Assembly (NCBI RefSeq): GCF_048264025.1
Contig: NZ_JBLXDN010000004.1
Span: forward strand, 117,306-181,305
Reading direction: 5' to 3'
DNA length: 64,000 nt
Source of the DNA: Nitrincola sp048264025
Lineage (GTDB): Bacteria; Pseudomonadota; Gammaproteobacteria; Pseudomonadales; Balneatricaceae
The notes under the pieces are model-generated. The model was given only the letters and a program-made list of their open reading frames with translations, was not told the origin of the DNA and ran no database searches. Below are positions 17,690 through 27,720 of the stretch, piece by piece. The translations under genes and the position numbers were made by a program. The stretch's first letter is position 1, and each line of letters begins with the position of its first letter.

Positions 17690-18439
17690 TCAGGCTTTGT
17701 CAGCTGGTTTAGCGGCTGGCTTAGCTGCAGGTTTTGTCGCCGCCGGAGCTGCCGCTTCTTGCTTGGCAGGGGTGGTTGCGGCTGGTTTCGCTGGAACTGC
17801 TGGTTTTGCAGCTGGAGCAGCCGCTTTACGCGCCGTGGCGGGTTTGGCTGCTGGCTTGCTGGCAGGTTTTGTTGCGGCAGCCGACGCTGTGGCAGCTGGC
17901 TTGCTAGCCGCTTTAGGCTTGGCTGTGGTGTTTCCTGGAATCAGTTTGGATAGATCAAACTTACTCAAATCAAACTGTTTGAACTCAGACATAAACGGAG
18001 CATCACCCAGCTCTGACATGCTTTTTTCAACGATCTCGGTGATTTTGTCTTTGGCATCGGTCAGAGTTGCCAGTTCTTTCTCGGCAACATCAGTGAACTT
18101 GGAATCCAGAGTTTTTAGAAACTCTACCTGAAGCTTGACGGCTTCTTTAGGATCTTTTGCGTCTACCAGTGACTTGAACTGTGCCAGACTGGCATTAACA
18201 AAGTCAGACACGTATTCAGCCTGGATTGCCATCAGTTTTTCAGCTGTGGTGCGGTTTACTTCAGCCATTTCCAGCGCCGGTGCAAACTTTTCTTTAACCG
18301 GCTCAAACTGCTCTTCGGCTTTCTTCATCATCGTTTCTGACATTTCAGTCATTGGCTTCATGGCTTCTGTGAAGCTGTCAGCAACTGGCTTCATAGCTTC
18401 TTCAAAGCTTTTTTTCAGGTCTTTCATTGGATCTGTCAT
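17690..18439 (-). CDS. Phasin-family protein with a long Ala/Lys/Pro tail
   Basis: Protein of 249 residues. Residues 1-150 are amphipathic helical and match the phasin pattern (NRTTAEKLMAIQAEYVSDFVNASLAQFKSL, then a helix of DAKDPKEAVKLQVEFLKTL). Phasins coat polyhydroxyalkanoate granules. From about residue 170 the chain becomes a low-complexity Ala-Lys-Pro tail like histone H1 or PhaF, which can bind DNA and link granules to the nucleoid. GAGGA lies seven bases upstream of the ATG. The next gene upstream is a shorter phasin lacking the tail. No PHA synthase is in this window. DNA binding by the tail is inference. Confidence 0.85.
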   Translation of the reverse strand: MTDPMKDLKKSFEEAMKPVADSFTEAMKPMTEMSETMMKKAEEQFEPVKEKFAPALEMAEVNRTTAEKLMAIQAEYVSDFVNASLAQFKSLVDAKDPKEAVKLQVEFLKTLDSKFTDVAEKELATLTDAKDKITEIVEKSMSELGDAPFMSEFKQFDLSKFDLSKLIPGNTTAKPKAASKPAATASAAATKPASKPAAKPATARKAAAPAAKPAVPAKPAATTPAKQEAAAPAATKPAAKPAAKPADKA

Positions 18440-18551
18440 GATTTATTCCTCGAGGCATCAATTAAATTTATTGTGCAGTGCAGCATTTGTCCCTTTCTAC
18501 AGCAAAGACTAGAGGTTGTCAAGCAATCCTATGCACTGAACAATGAAGGCT

Positions 18552-18914
18552 TTACTGCTTTTTGTAGGTCTGCATCATTTTCTGAACTTCAGCCAGATAA
18601 TCACTTTCACCCATTTCTTCCAGGGTTTTTTCCATCAGTAGTGACAATTGGGCCTTAGCTTCGCTCAATGCGGAAATTTCCTGCTGAGCAACATCAGATG
18701 CTTTAGCTTCGATTTCTTTCATGTAGCGAATTTGTGCCTCGATGGCTGTTTTAGGGTCTTTAATTTCAGATAGGGACTTCATTTGTGACAGGCTGCTGCT
18801 AACAAACTCGCTGACATACTGAGATTGTAATGTAATCAACTTCTCGGCGGTTTTTTTATTAATTTCAGCCATATCCATCATTGGTTTCATGGAGCTTTTC
18901 ATTTGATCGTACAT
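18552..18914 (-). CDS. Small phasin-family protein
   Basis: Protein of 120 residues composed almost wholly of predicted amphipathic helix. It shares with its downstream neighbour the block MAEINKKTAEKLITLQSQYVSEFV...SLSQMKSLSEIKDPKTAIEAQIRYMKEIEAKASDVAQQEISALSEAK-type pattern, so the two are paralogues from a tandem duplication. It has no Ala/Lys/Pro tail. A strong GAGGTGA ribosome site precedes the ATG. The two genes are 112 bases apart on the minus strand and may be separately initiated. Expected role is PHA granule surface coating. Confidence 0.85.
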   Translation of the reverse strand: MYDQMKSSMKPMMDMAEINKKTAEKLITLQSQYVSEFVSSSLSQMKSLSEIKDPKTAIEAQIRYMKEIEAKASDVAQQEISALSEAKAQLSLLMEKTLEEMGESDYLAEVQKMMQTYKKQ

Positions 18915-19141
18915 GGGGTCACCTCAAGAGAGAATTATTTGTGCATTGCAACAACTAAAGCTAATGTAGTTTCGCTTTTAATTTCTGTCAATTGTTTTTA
19001 GATTTGAAGGTTTATCGTCTTAAGCACTGGATTGCAGGTTACAGGCAGAGAAATTCGTACATTGAACAGGTACAATTGACTCACTAGAGTAACATACAAG
19101 TGTTGCTTAAATAATGATCAGTGTCAGGATTTACACCTATT

Positions 19142-22054
19142 ATGCAAGCTCATACCAGTTTTAAATTTAATCGTTGCCAGTGGATTCAGTCATTGGCGGT
19201 AGAGGTTAGTGAGTTCGAGCACATTAAAACCGGCGCAAAACATTATCATATTCATGCTGATAGTGATGAAAATGTATTTCTTGTAGCCTTGAGAACTATG
19301 CCGGAAGATTCCTCTGGTGTGGCACATATTCTGGAACACACCGTGCTTTGCGGCAGTGAGCGTTACCCGGTACGCGATCCGTTTTTTATGATGACACGGC
19401 GTTCGCTAAACACCTTCATGAATGCCTTTACCAGTAGTGACTGGACGGCCTATCCATTTGCCAGTCAGAACCGCAAGGATTATTTCAATCTGCTGGATGT
19501 ATACTTGGATGCGGTATTTTTCTCCCGTCTTGATCCGCTGGATTTTGCCCAGGAAGGTCATCGGATGGAGTTTACCGAAGCTTCTAATCCTGCATCCGAG
19601 CTGACCTATAAAGGGGTGGTGTACAACGAGATGAAAGGGGCAATGAGCTCCACTGTTTCAACCCTCTGGCAGAGCCTGTCTTGCTATCTGTTTCCGCAAA
19701 CCACTTATCACCACAATAGTGGCGGTGAACCTGGCTGTATCCCTGATCTGAGCTATGAGCAGCTGTTGAGTTTTTACAAAAGCCACTATCACCCCAGTAA
19801 TGCCGTGTTTATGACCTTCGGCAATCTGCCTCCATCTGAGTTGCAGGAGCGTATGGATACGCTGGCCTTGTCACGCTTTGAGCGCAGTGGACTGCAGCTT
19901 CAGGTCAAAGATGAAAAGCGTTATTTCGCACCCATGTGTGTTGAAGAAGCCTATGCCTGTGATCAGCCGACGCTGGAAGGGCATACGCATCATGTCATGG
20001 GGTGGTTGCTGCCTCGCTCTATTGATACTAATGCCTTAATGGAAGCGCATCTTCTTACTCAGGTGCTGCTGGACAATTCCAGCTCACCGCTGCGTTCCGT
20101 GTTGGAGTCCAGTGAGCTTGGCAGTGGTCCATCACCCTTATGCGGTCTGGAAGATTCCAATCGCGAAATGAGTTTTTTGTGTGGCATTGAAGGCAGTGAA
20201 CCAGAACGGGCCGAAGCTTTTGAAAATCTGGTGCTGACAACCCTGCAGCAGATTGCTGAACAGGGTGTGGACCCGCGCATGGTTGAGGCTCAGCTACACC
20301 AATTAGAGCTGTCTCAGCGTGAAATTACTGGTGATGGCATGCCTTTTGGTCTGCAGTTGATTCTGGCTGGCTTATCTGCCGGAATTCATCGCGGTGATCC
20401 GTTAGAAGCGCTGAATATTGATCCGGCGCTGGAAGCCTTGCGCGAAAAAATTAAAAGTCCGGATTTTATTCCTGAACTGATTCATCGCTGGTTATTGGAT
20501 AATCCACACCGTGTCAGACTGACATTACGCCCAGATGCTGAGTTGGCAGAGCGTCGAAATGCAGCAGAAGCGGCTAAGTTGGCCAGTATCAAGGCAGGAC
20601 TATCTGATGCCGACGCTGAGGCATTAGTGATACAGGCTCAAGCACTGGAGGCGCGTCAACTGCAGGTGGATGACGACAGCATTCTTCCCTGTGTCACCCT
20701 GGAAGATGTGCCTTTAGCCTTGAATCTGCCCCAGTCCTCTAGTCTGCCATCACTGGCGGGTAAAGGCTGCTGGTATTCAACCGGTACCAATGGCTTATCC
20801 TACCAGCAAGTGATTGTTGGCCTGCCACAGCTGACTGAAGCGCAGCTTGCGCTCCTGCCACTCTATAGTCACTGCTTGACTGAGTTGGGTTGTGGTGAGC
20901 GCGACTACAAAGAGAATCAGGCTTATCAAAGTGAAATTTCCGGTAGTGTTTCAGCCTCTACAAGCGTGCGGGGTGCGCCAGATGATGAACAGCAAGTAAC
21001 CGGTTATCTGGTATTGTCAGCCAAGGCGCTGGCTGTGAATCAGGAAAAACTCACAGCACTTTTGGCGGAAACACTAACCTCAGCACGTTTTGATGAACAT
21101 AAGCGGATAAAAGAAATAGTGGCGCAGATGCGTTCACGCCGTGTCAGTGGAATTACTGGCCGAGGTCACGGACTGGCCATGCAGGCTGCTTGTGCGGCAC
21201 TGAGCCCAGCTGGCAATTTGGCACACATAACCACTGGCCTGGAAGGTATTCGTCGTTTGAAGGCGCTGGATAAAGCCATGGGCGATGAAGCAGCACTGTT
21301 GGATCTGGCACAGCAGTTACAAACCCTGCATGATTTGATTCGGGTTGCACCGCGACACTTTCTGTTGGTAGGTGAGGCTGAGTTTGAGGCGTCGATGGAT
21401 AAGGTATGCCGACAGATCTGGCAGGGCGTGCCGGAACAGGCTGAAAATTTCAGTGCCTTGCAGTTACCTCAGACGCGTGAAGGTGTTAAGCAAGTCTGGT
21501 TGGTGGATACGCAAGTAAATTTCTGTGCCATGGCATTTCCGACAGTACCGACTCAGCATCCAGATGCGGCCGCGCTAACGGTGTTGGGTGATTATCTGCG
21601 TAATGGTTTTTTACACCGCGCCATACGTGAACAGGGCGGGGCTTATGGTGCCGGTGCCGGTCAGGATAACGGCAATGCCGTATTCCGCTTTTTCTCTTAC
21701 CGAGATCCGCGATTGGAAGCCACCTTGCAGGACTTCCTTGCGGCCAAAGACTGGGTGCTGAATACCCTGCCGGAAAAGGCCAAAGTGGAAGAAGCTATTC
21801 TGGGTGTGGTCAGCTCTATAGATAAACCAGGATCGCCTGCAGGTGAAGCGAAAAAAGATTATCACGCCAACCTGTTTGGCCGTACTCAGGAAGAGCGTCT
21901 GCATTTTCGTCAGCGTATTTTGACCGTCACAGAGGAAGATCTGCAGCGTGTGGCCAGAACCTGGCTTAACCCTGATAAGCAAAGTGTAGCGGTGGTTTCC
22001 AGTAGCAAGCTATCTACGGAGTTATCGGATGATTATCAGCGTATAGAAATATAA
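19142..22054 (+). CDS. M16C metallopeptidase (PreP/insulinase-like)
   Basis: Large zinc peptidase of 970 residues. The inverted zinc motif HILEH is in GVAHILEHTVLCGSERYPVRDPF near residue 55, followed by the FMNAFTSSDWTAYPFASQN segment typical of the PreP branch; the downstream zinc-binding Glu is expected in VVYNEMKGAMSS near residue 160. The protein consists of two homologous halves forming a closed chamber that degrades short unfolded peptides. There is no signal peptide. The ATG at 19142 fits relatives and has AGGA 12 bases upstream; a GTG at 19121 is the alternative. It diverges from the phasin genes across 206 bases. Confidence 0.92.
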   Translation: MQAHTSFKFNRCQWIQSLAVEVSEFEHIKTGAKHYHIHADSDENVFLVALRTMPEDSSGVAHILEHTVLCGSERYPVRDPFFMMTRRSLNTFMNAFTSSDWTAYPFASQNRKDYFNLLDVYLDAVFFSRLDPLDFAQEGHRMEFTEASNPASELTYKGVVYNEMKGAMSSTVSTLWQSLSCYLFPQTTYHHNSGGEPGCIPDLSYEQLLSFYKSHYHPSNAVFMTFGNLPPSELQERMDTLALSRFERSGLQLQVKDEKRYFAPMCVEEAYACDQPTLEGHTHHVMGWLLPRSIDTNALMEAHLLTQVLLDNSSSPLRSVLESSELGSGPSPLCGLEDSNREMSFLCGIEGSEPERAEAFENLVLTTLQQIAEQGVDPRMVEAQLHQLELSQREITGDGMPFGLQLILAGLSAGIHRGDPLEALNIDPALEALREKIKSPDFIPELIHRWLLDNPHRVRLTLRPDAELAERRNAAEAAKLASIKAGLSDADAEALVIQAQALEARQLQVDDDSILPCVTLEDVPLALNLPQSSSLPSLAGKGCWYSTGTNGLSYQQVIVGLPQLTEAQLALLPLYSHCLTELGCGERDYKENQAYQSEISGSVSASTSVRGAPDDEQQVTGYLVLSAKALAVNQEKLTALLAETLTSARFDEHKRIKEIVAQMRSRRVSGITGRGHGLAMQAACAALSPAGNLAHITTGLEGIRRLKALDKAMGDEAALLDLAQQLQTLHDLIRVAPRHFLLVGEAEFEASMDKVCRQIWQGVPEQAENFSALQLPQTREGVKQVWLVDTQVNFCAMAFPTVPTQHPDAAALTVLGDYLRNGFLHRAIREQGGAYGAGAGQDNGNAVFRFFSYRDPRLEATLQDFLAAKDWVLNTLPEKAKVEEAILGVVSSIDKPGSPAGEAKKDYHANLFGRTQEERLHFRQRILTVTEEDLQRVARTWLNPDKQSVAVVSSSKLSTELSDDYQRIEI

Positions 22055-22068
22055 TCAGCGTCTATCTT

Positions 22069-22920
22069 ATGACTCCATTAACGCGTGGTGCGTTGCTTAT
22101 TGTTGTGTCAGAAATATTTCTGGTAGGGAGTGGTATGATCATTCGGCAGGTGAGTGCAGACCTGCCGACTGAGGTGATTGTGCTGATGCGCAATTTGCTC
22201 AGCCTGGTGTTAATGCTGCCGTGGATACTAAGATATGGTAAACGGCAGCTACCCACACAACGTATCCATCTGCACTTCATCCGTGCCTTGATTGGCGTGT
22301 CGGCCATGAGCTGTCTGTTTTACTCCTGGGCCCATCTGCCACTAGGGCAGGCGGCCATGCTGAAACAAACGGCGCCATTCTTTTTACCCCTCATTGCACT
22401 CTGGTGGCTGAAAGAGCCCATATCGAACCGAGTTAAGGTGGCTATTTTGGTCGGTTTTACCGGTGTGGCACTGATTCTTCAACCTGATCAAGGTGTGCTG
22501 CACCTTGCTGTCTTTGTCGGGTTATTCGGGGCGATGCTGGGTGCGTTAGCTAAAGTCAGCATTCGTTCGATGCGCGGCAGTGAGTCACCGCAAAAAATAG
22601 TGTTTTACTTTGCCTTCTTTGGTTCTTTGTTAGCGGCTATTCCCGCTGCATTGAATTGGGTGATGCCGAGCGCTGAACATTTTGCTTGGTTGTTCGGCCT
22701 TGCGGCCACATCGACCCTGGCACAGCTACTGCTTACTCGTGCCTATGGACTGGCACCAGCGGGTCAGCTCGGACCCTTTACCTATGCGTCGGTGATTTTT
22801 GCTACGCTGATGGGGTGGCTGCTCTGGCAGGAAGTGGTGAATCTGCTCACCTTTATTGGTATTGCAATAGTGTGTTTGGCGGCGGTGATTATGCTTCGGG
22901 GTAAGCGGAGTTTCGGGTAA
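22069..22920 (+). CDS. EamA/DMT-family membrane transporter
   Basis: Integral membrane protein of 283 residues with about ten hydrophobic helices arranged as two EamA repeats (residues 5-135 and 145-275). It resembles RhaT/YdcZ-type drug/metabolite exporters; the substrate is unknown. It starts 14 bases after the M16C peptidase gene and may be cotranscribed with it, although no functional link is evident. Its 3' end overlaps the convergent TPMT gene by 32 bases. Confidence 0.88.
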   Translation: MTPLTRGALLIVVSEIFLVGSGMIIRQVSADLPTEVIVLMRNLLSLVLMLPWILRYGKRQLPTQRIHLHFIRALIGVSAMSCLFYSWAHLPLGQAAMLKQTAPFFLPLIALWWLKEPISNRVKVAILVGFTGVALILQPDQGVLHLAVFVGLFGAMLGALAKVSIRSMRGSESPQKIVFYFAFFGSLLAAIPAALNWVMPSAEHFAWLFGLAATSTLAQLLLTRAYGLAPAGQLGPFTYASVIFATLMGWLLWQEVVNLLTFIGIAIVCLAAVIMLRGKRSFG

Positions 22921-23542
22921 GGGTATACACCACCTCTGTTGCCGGTTTTTTCTTCGCCCACACCCCTTCAAAGCGGCCTTTTCGTGTCACATCGAACCAT
23001 TCGGAAAATAGTTGCTGCACTTCTGCTTCGCGCACGCAAAATGGAGGGCCTTTTAGCATTCCATCTTCATATTCCAATGAAATTAATAAGATGTGAGCCC
23101 CTTCTGGCAGTAGACGCGCCATATGATGGGCATAATCGACCCGCATTTCGGGTGGGAGAGCGATTAAGGAAGCACGGTCGTAGACGGCGTCTATCGGTGC
23201 TATGTCGGCTGGCGTTAATTTAAAAAAGTCACCGGCAAGTAAGCGCAATTGTTCCGCTTGGAAGCAAACAAAGTCTCCCTGTTGCTGACGCGTGAAGGGG
23301 AGTTGGTTTTCGGTGAAAAACTGCGCTAACGCTATCTCACTCAGTTCGATTCCCAGAACAGCGTGGCCTTGTTCACGTAACCAAAGCATATCAAGACTTT
23401 TGCCGCACAAGGGCACAAATACCGGTGCATTATCACCCAGGCCGAGTTCCTGCCAGTGACTTTCCAGATAGGTATTAATCTCTTCCTGGTGAAAGCCGAT
23501 CTGATTCAGCTCCCAGCGATCATTCCAGAATTTATGTTCCAT
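22889..23542 (-). CDS. tpm: Thiopurine S-methyltransferase
   Basis: SAM-dependent methyltransferase of 217 residues. The family start WNDRWELNQIGFHQEEIN is clear, followed by PVFVPLCGKSLDMLWLREQGHAVLGIELSEIA containing the SAM-binding motif, and YDRASLIALPPEMR. In bacteria this enzyme methylates thiopurines and can detoxify selenite or tellurite. It overlaps the convergent EamA gene at its 3' end and is followed upstream by metH at a distance of 75 bases on the same strand. Confidence 0.94.
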   Translation of the reverse strand: MEHKFWNDRWELNQIGFHQEEINTYLESHWQELGLGDNAPVFVPLCGKSLDMLWLREQGHAVLGIELSEIALAQFFTENQLPFTRQQQGDFVCFQAEQLRLLAGDFFKLTPADIAPIDAVYDRASLIALPPEMRVDYAHHMARLLPEGAHILLISLEYEDGMLKGPPFCVREAEVQQLFSEWFDVTRKGRFEGVWAKKKPATEVVYTLTRNSAYPEA

Positions 23543-23617
23543 AGTTGATGAGTCCTGAGTCCAGATAATCTATTTAAACAATTTAATTCTTGTCATATCC
23601 CAGCAAAATACCAACGC

Positions 23618-26600
23618 TTATTTCTGCTCAGGTTCATAACCCAGGTTTGGCGCCAGCCAGCGTTCAGCTTCTTGCATGGACCAGCCTTTGCGTTTGGCAT
23701 AGCTCTCGACCTGGTCTTCACTGACTTTGGCCACACCAAAGTACTGTGAGTCCGGGTGGCTGAAGTACCAGCCACTTACGGCTGCCGTGGGTAGCATGGC
23801 GTAACTGTCAGTCAGGGTAATGCCGATATTTTCTTCAACATTGAGCAGTTGCCAAAGCTGACCTTTTTCGGTGTGCTCCGGGCAGGCCGGGTAGCCGGGT
23901 GCGGGCCGGATACCCTGATACTTTTCTTTGATCAGCGCCTCATTATCCAGTTGCTCATCCGCTGCATAGCCCCAGAATTCACGTCTGATGCGGGCATGCA
24001 GGTGCTCAGCAAAGGCTTCTGCCAGACGGTCGGCCAAGGCTTTGACCATAATGCTGTTGTAGATGTCCTGCTGTGCTTCATACTGCTCAACCAGTTCATC
24101 AGTGCCAAAACCGGTGGAGACCGCAAAGCCGCCAATCCAGTCCTGTTTGCCTGAGGCCTTGGGTGCCACAAAATCAGCCAGGCACATGTTGGCCTTGCCG
24201 GGAATTTTTTGCATCTGCTGTCGCAGGTGATGAGTGCGCATCAATACTTGTTCACGGGATGAGTCCGTGTAGAGCTCAATATCATCGTGACCCACCTGAT
24301 TTGCCGGAAACAGGCCGATGACAGCGCGGGCGGTCAGGCGTTTATTGTCGATCAGGTCGGTTAACATCGCTTGAGCATCGATAAACAGTTTGCGTGCTTC
24401 AACACCCACAACGGCATCATCGAGAATACGGGGGAAACGTCCAGCCAGTTCCCAGGCCTGGAAGAAGGGGGTCCAGTCGATATATTCCCGCAGTCGGTTC
24501 AGATCGTAATTATCAAATACCTGGATACCGGGCTGCAAAGGGGTGGGTGGGGTGTAGTCTTGCCAGTCAATCGGAAAGTGATTAGCGCGGGCCGCTTCCA
24601 GGGTGATGCGGCGTGTATCACTTTGACGCTCGGCATGTCTTTCGCGCACCGCCTGATATTCTTCTTTTATCTCTTTGATAAAATTATCTTTCTTTTCTTT
24701 TGATAGCAGCGAAGACGCCACACCTACAGAGCGTGAAGCATTGGTAACGTGCACCACTTGATGGTTTTTGTAGTGGGCCTCAATCTTGACGGCGGTATGG
24801 GCTTTGGAGGTGGTGGCACCCCCGATCATCAGTGGGATATGAAAGTCCTGACGTTGCATCTCTTTGGCGACATGCACCATCTCATCCAGTGAGGGCGTAA
24901 TCAAACCGGACAAACCGATAATATCCGCTTGTTGTTCGCGCGCCGTTCTTAGAATGGTTTCGCAGGGCACCATCACGCCCAGATCGATCACTTCAAAGTT
25001 ATTACACTGCAGTACCACGCCAACAATGTTCTTACCGATATCGTGAACATCACCCTTCACTGTGGCCATGATCACTTTGCCTGCCGAGCTGCTGGCATTG
25101 TCGGCCTTGGCGGCTTCAATATAGGGCATCAGGTAGGCGACGGCTTTTTTCATCACCCGCGCTGACTTGACCACTTGCGGCAGGAACATCTTGCCAGCGC
25201 CAAACAGGTCGCCAACGATACCCATGCCGTCCATCAGTGGGCCTTCAATTACCTGAATGGGTCGATCAAACTTCTGTCGGCATTCTTCGACATCCTCATC
25301 AATGTAATCGGTAATGCCTTTAACCAGGGCATGTGCAAGACGCTCCTCAACACTCAATTCGCGCCAGGCCAAATCCTGAGTGGAAACGGCGACGGAGCCA
25401 TCACCCCGGTATTTTTCTGCCAGCTCCAGCATACGCTCGGTACCGTCGGCACGGCGGTTAAGCACGATGTCCAGGACATGTTCACGTAGCTCGTCTGGCA
25501 GATCGTCATAGATCGCCAGTTGCCCTGCGTTCACTATTCCCATGTCCATACCATTTTTAATGGTGTGATAGAGAAACACACAATGGATGGCTTCACGCAC
25601 CTTGTCGTTGCCGCGGAAAGAGAAGGACACGTTAGAGACACCACCCGATACCATAGCGTAGGGCAGGTGCTGCTTGATCCAGTGGGTCGCCTGAATAAAG
25701 TCGACAGCGTAGTTGTCGTGTTCTTCTATGCCGGTGGCAATAGCGAAGATATTGGGATCGAAGATAATATCTTCCGGTGGAAAGCCAACCTCTTCGGTGA
25801 GCACCTTGTAGGAGCGTTCGCAGATTTCGATTTTGCGCTGATAAGTATCGGCCTGACCGGTTTCATCAAACGCCATCACCACCACAGCGGCGCCATAGCG
25901 GCGGATCTTGCGTGCCTGTTCGATGAAGTTCGCTTCACCTTCTTTCAGGCTGATGGAATTGACGATGCCTTTACCCTGAATACGCTTCAGGCCTTGTTCA
26001 AGAATTTCCCACTTGGATGAATCGAGCATGATCGGCACCCGGGAGATATCCGGCTCGGAAGCGATCAGATTGAGGAAGCGGATCATCGCCGCTTCGGCAT
26101 CGAGCATGCCTTCGTCCATATTGATGTCGATAATCTGTGCGCCGGATTCTACCTGCTGTCGGGCAACATCCAGAGCGGTTTCGTAATCACCTTCCTTGAT
26201 CAGGCGACGAAAGCGCGCCGAGCCGGTGACGTTGGTGCGCTCGCCAACGTTGACGAACAGGGTTTCGGCACCGATGTTCAAAGGTTCCAGACCGGCCAGT
26301 CGGCATTCGACGCGAATCTCCGGCAGTGGGCGAGGGGCGCAGTGTTCTATAGCTTCACGGATGACCCGGATATGCTCCGGTGTGGTGCCGCAGCAACCAC
26401 CGACTATATTGACGAACCCTGACTCAGCCCATTCCTTGATTTCAGCTGCCATCTGTTCCGGCGTTTCATCGTATTCGCCAAAGGCGTTGGGCAGGCCGGC
26501 GTTAGGGTGAACTGATACATAGGTTTCAGATATACGTGATAGTTCTTCTACATACTGGCGCAGTTCTTTAGGCCCCAGTGCGCAGTTAAGGCCGATAGTA

Positions 26601-27328
26601 ATCGGGCGGGCATGGCGTACGGAGTTCCAGAAGGCTTCTGTCGTCTGGCCAGACAGGGTGCGGCCAGAAGCATCGGTGATGGTGCCAGACACCATCACCG
26701 GCAGACGCAGTTGATGCTCATCAAAGTACAACTCAACCGCGTAGATTGCCGCTTTGGCATTCAGGGTATCAAAAATGGTTTCGATCAGAATCAGATCTAT
26801 GCCGCCTTCGATCAGGCCATCAATGGATTCGGTATAGGCTTCCACCAGTTCATCAAAAGAAACGTTGCGAAACCCCGGATCATTCACGTCAGGTGAAATA
26901 GAAGCGGTACGGTTGGTTGGTCCCAGAACGCCGGCGACATAACGGGGTCGATCAGGTGTTTCGGCGGTGATCTCGTCACAGGCCTCTCGGGCAAGACGTG
27001 CCGCGGCAACATTGATCTCGCGGCTGAGCGCTTGCATGTCGTAATCGGCCATAGCGATTACAGTCGCATTGAAAGTGTTGGTTTCGATAATATCGGCGCC
27101 CGCTCTGAGGTACTCAGTGTGCAAGCGGCGGATCATCTCCGGTTGAGACAGTACCAGCAGATCATTGTTGCCTTTAACATCACTGTGCCAGTCGGCGAAT
27201 CGCTCACCGCGGTAATCCTCCTCTTCCAGCTTTTCATTCTGAATCATGGTACCCATACCACCATCCAGAATCATGATGCGCTGATTGAGGGTCTGTTCCA
27301 GAGATGTAAATGCTGCGGATCTGCTCAC
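23618..27328 (-). CDS. metH: Cobalamin-dependent methionine synthase
   Basis: Protein of 1236 residues (E. coli MetH has 1227) that makes methionine from homocysteine and methyl-tetrahydrofolate. Domains in order: homocysteine domain with zinc ligands in GLNCALG (near 250) and GGCCGTTP (near 313); pterin domain with NVGERTNVTGSARF and GGVSNVSFSFRG; cobalamin domain with the B12-ligating His in DVHDIGKNIVGV (near 765); and the C-terminal AdoMet reactivation domain with RPAPGYPACPEHTEK. It starts with GTG at 27328, with AAGG upstream. Complete and undamaged. No cobalamin or SAM riboswitch was recognised in the upstream 392 bases. Confidence 0.98.
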   Translation of the reverse strand: MSRSAAFTSLEQTLNQRIMILDGGMGTMIQNEKLEEEDYRGERFADWHSDVKGNNDLLVLSQPEMIRRLHTEYLRAGADIIETNTFNATVIAMADYDMQALSREINVAAARLAREACDEITAETPDRPRYVAGVLGPTNRTASISPDVNDPGFRNVSFDELVEAYTESIDGLIEGGIDLILIETIFDTLNAKAAIYAVELYFDEHQLRLPVMVSGTITDASGRTLSGQTTEAFWNSVRHARPITIGLNCALGPKELRQYVEELSRISETYVSVHPNAGLPNAFGEYDETPEQMAAEIKEWAESGFVNIVGGCCGTTPEHIRVIREAIEHCAPRPLPEIRVECRLAGLEPLNIGAETLFVNVGERTNVTGSARFRRLIKEGDYETALDVARQQVESGAQIIDINMDEGMLDAEAAMIRFLNLIASEPDISRVPIMLDSSKWEILEQGLKRIQGKGIVNSISLKEGEANFIEQARKIRRYGAAVVVMAFDETGQADTYQRKIEICERSYKVLTEEVGFPPEDIIFDPNIFAIATGIEEHDNYAVDFIQATHWIKQHLPYAMVSGGVSNVSFSFRGNDKVREAIHCVFLYHTIKNGMDMGIVNAGQLAIYDDLPDELREHVLDIVLNRRADGTERMLELAEKYRGDGSVAVSTQDLAWRELSVEERLAHALVKGITDYIDEDVEECRQKFDRPIQVIEGPLMDGMGIVGDLFGAGKMFLPQVVKSARVMKKAVAYLMPYIEAAKADNASSSAGKVIMATVKGDVHDIGKNIVGVVLQCNNFEVIDLGVMVPCETILRTAREQQADIIGLSGLITPSLDEMVHVAKEMQRQDFHIPLMIGGATTSKAHTAVKIEAHYKNHQVVHVTNASRSVGVASSLLSKEKKDNFIKEIKEEYQAVRERHAERQSDTRRITLEAARANHFPIDWQDYTPPTPLQPGIQVFDNYDLNRLREYIDWTPFFQAWELAGRFPRILDDAVVGVEARKLFIDAQAMLTDLIDNKRLTARAVIGLFPANQVGHDDIELYTDSSREQVLMRTHHLRQQMQKIPGKANMCLADFVAPKASGKQDWIGGFAVSTGFGTDELVEQYEAQQDIYNSIMVKALADRLAEAFAEHLHARIRREFWGYAADEQLDNEALIKEKYQGIRPAPGYPACPEHTEKGQLWQLLNVEENIGITLTDSYAMLPTAAVSGWYFSHPDSQYFGVAKVSEDQVESYAKRKGWSMQEAERWLAPNLGYEPEQK

Positions 27329-27462
27329 GGGATATGCCTTAGAAAATTAACCTGAAGCGGGAAGAGGATTGTACCTGAATTTCATGCCGTTTTGCCTGAG
27401 TCTGATTCATGTATGAATGAAAAACTTTTACGTTGCAGGTGCTTCTGCTGCATTAATATAAA

Positions 27463-27480
27463 GTTTGCAAACGATCGTTT
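27463..27480. promoter_or_regulatory. Overlapping palindromes between metH and prpE, PsrA/FadR-like
   Basis: GTTTGCAAAC (27463-27472) and AAACGATCGTTT (27469-27480) are both perfect palindromes and share four bases. The sequence CAAAC-GATC-GTTTA is one base away from the CAAAC-N4-GTTTG pattern described for the fatty-acid regulator PsrA. It lies 134 bases upstream of metH and 240 bases upstream of prpE, in a 392-base gap that otherwise contains no gene. Assignment to PsrA is tentative. Confidence 0.5.
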
Positions 27481-27720
27481 AAAGGGTGTTTCATCCAGGA
27501 TTGTCGACACCCTGGATTGTTTGTAATTTTATTTATTATCTGTAAATACGGCTAAATAGACACTTTTTTGCTATTTAATAGCCTTTATCATCCTTTTGTC
27601 TTAGTTAAATTATGGTTAAGTTTAGTTAAAGTGAGCACTCTTGTAAGGGCCAAGTGTCAACAATAATAAGGCCAGCCCCTCAATAACGCGTTTAATAACC
27701 CAATACAAAGGACCCGCTCT

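Noticed and set aside
17697..18131. Rightward Ala/Gly-rich frame opposite the phasin
   Set aside because: Antisense shadow of the Ala/Lys/Pro tail coding sequence; biased codons keep the opposite frame open.
25175..26020. Rightward frames of 104-166 codons inside metH
   Set aside because: Antisense of a complete, highly conserved metH.
27329..27720. Cobalamin or SAM riboswitch upstream of metH
   Set aside because: No B12-box-like segment or SAM-type junction was recognised; palindromes there look like protein sites.
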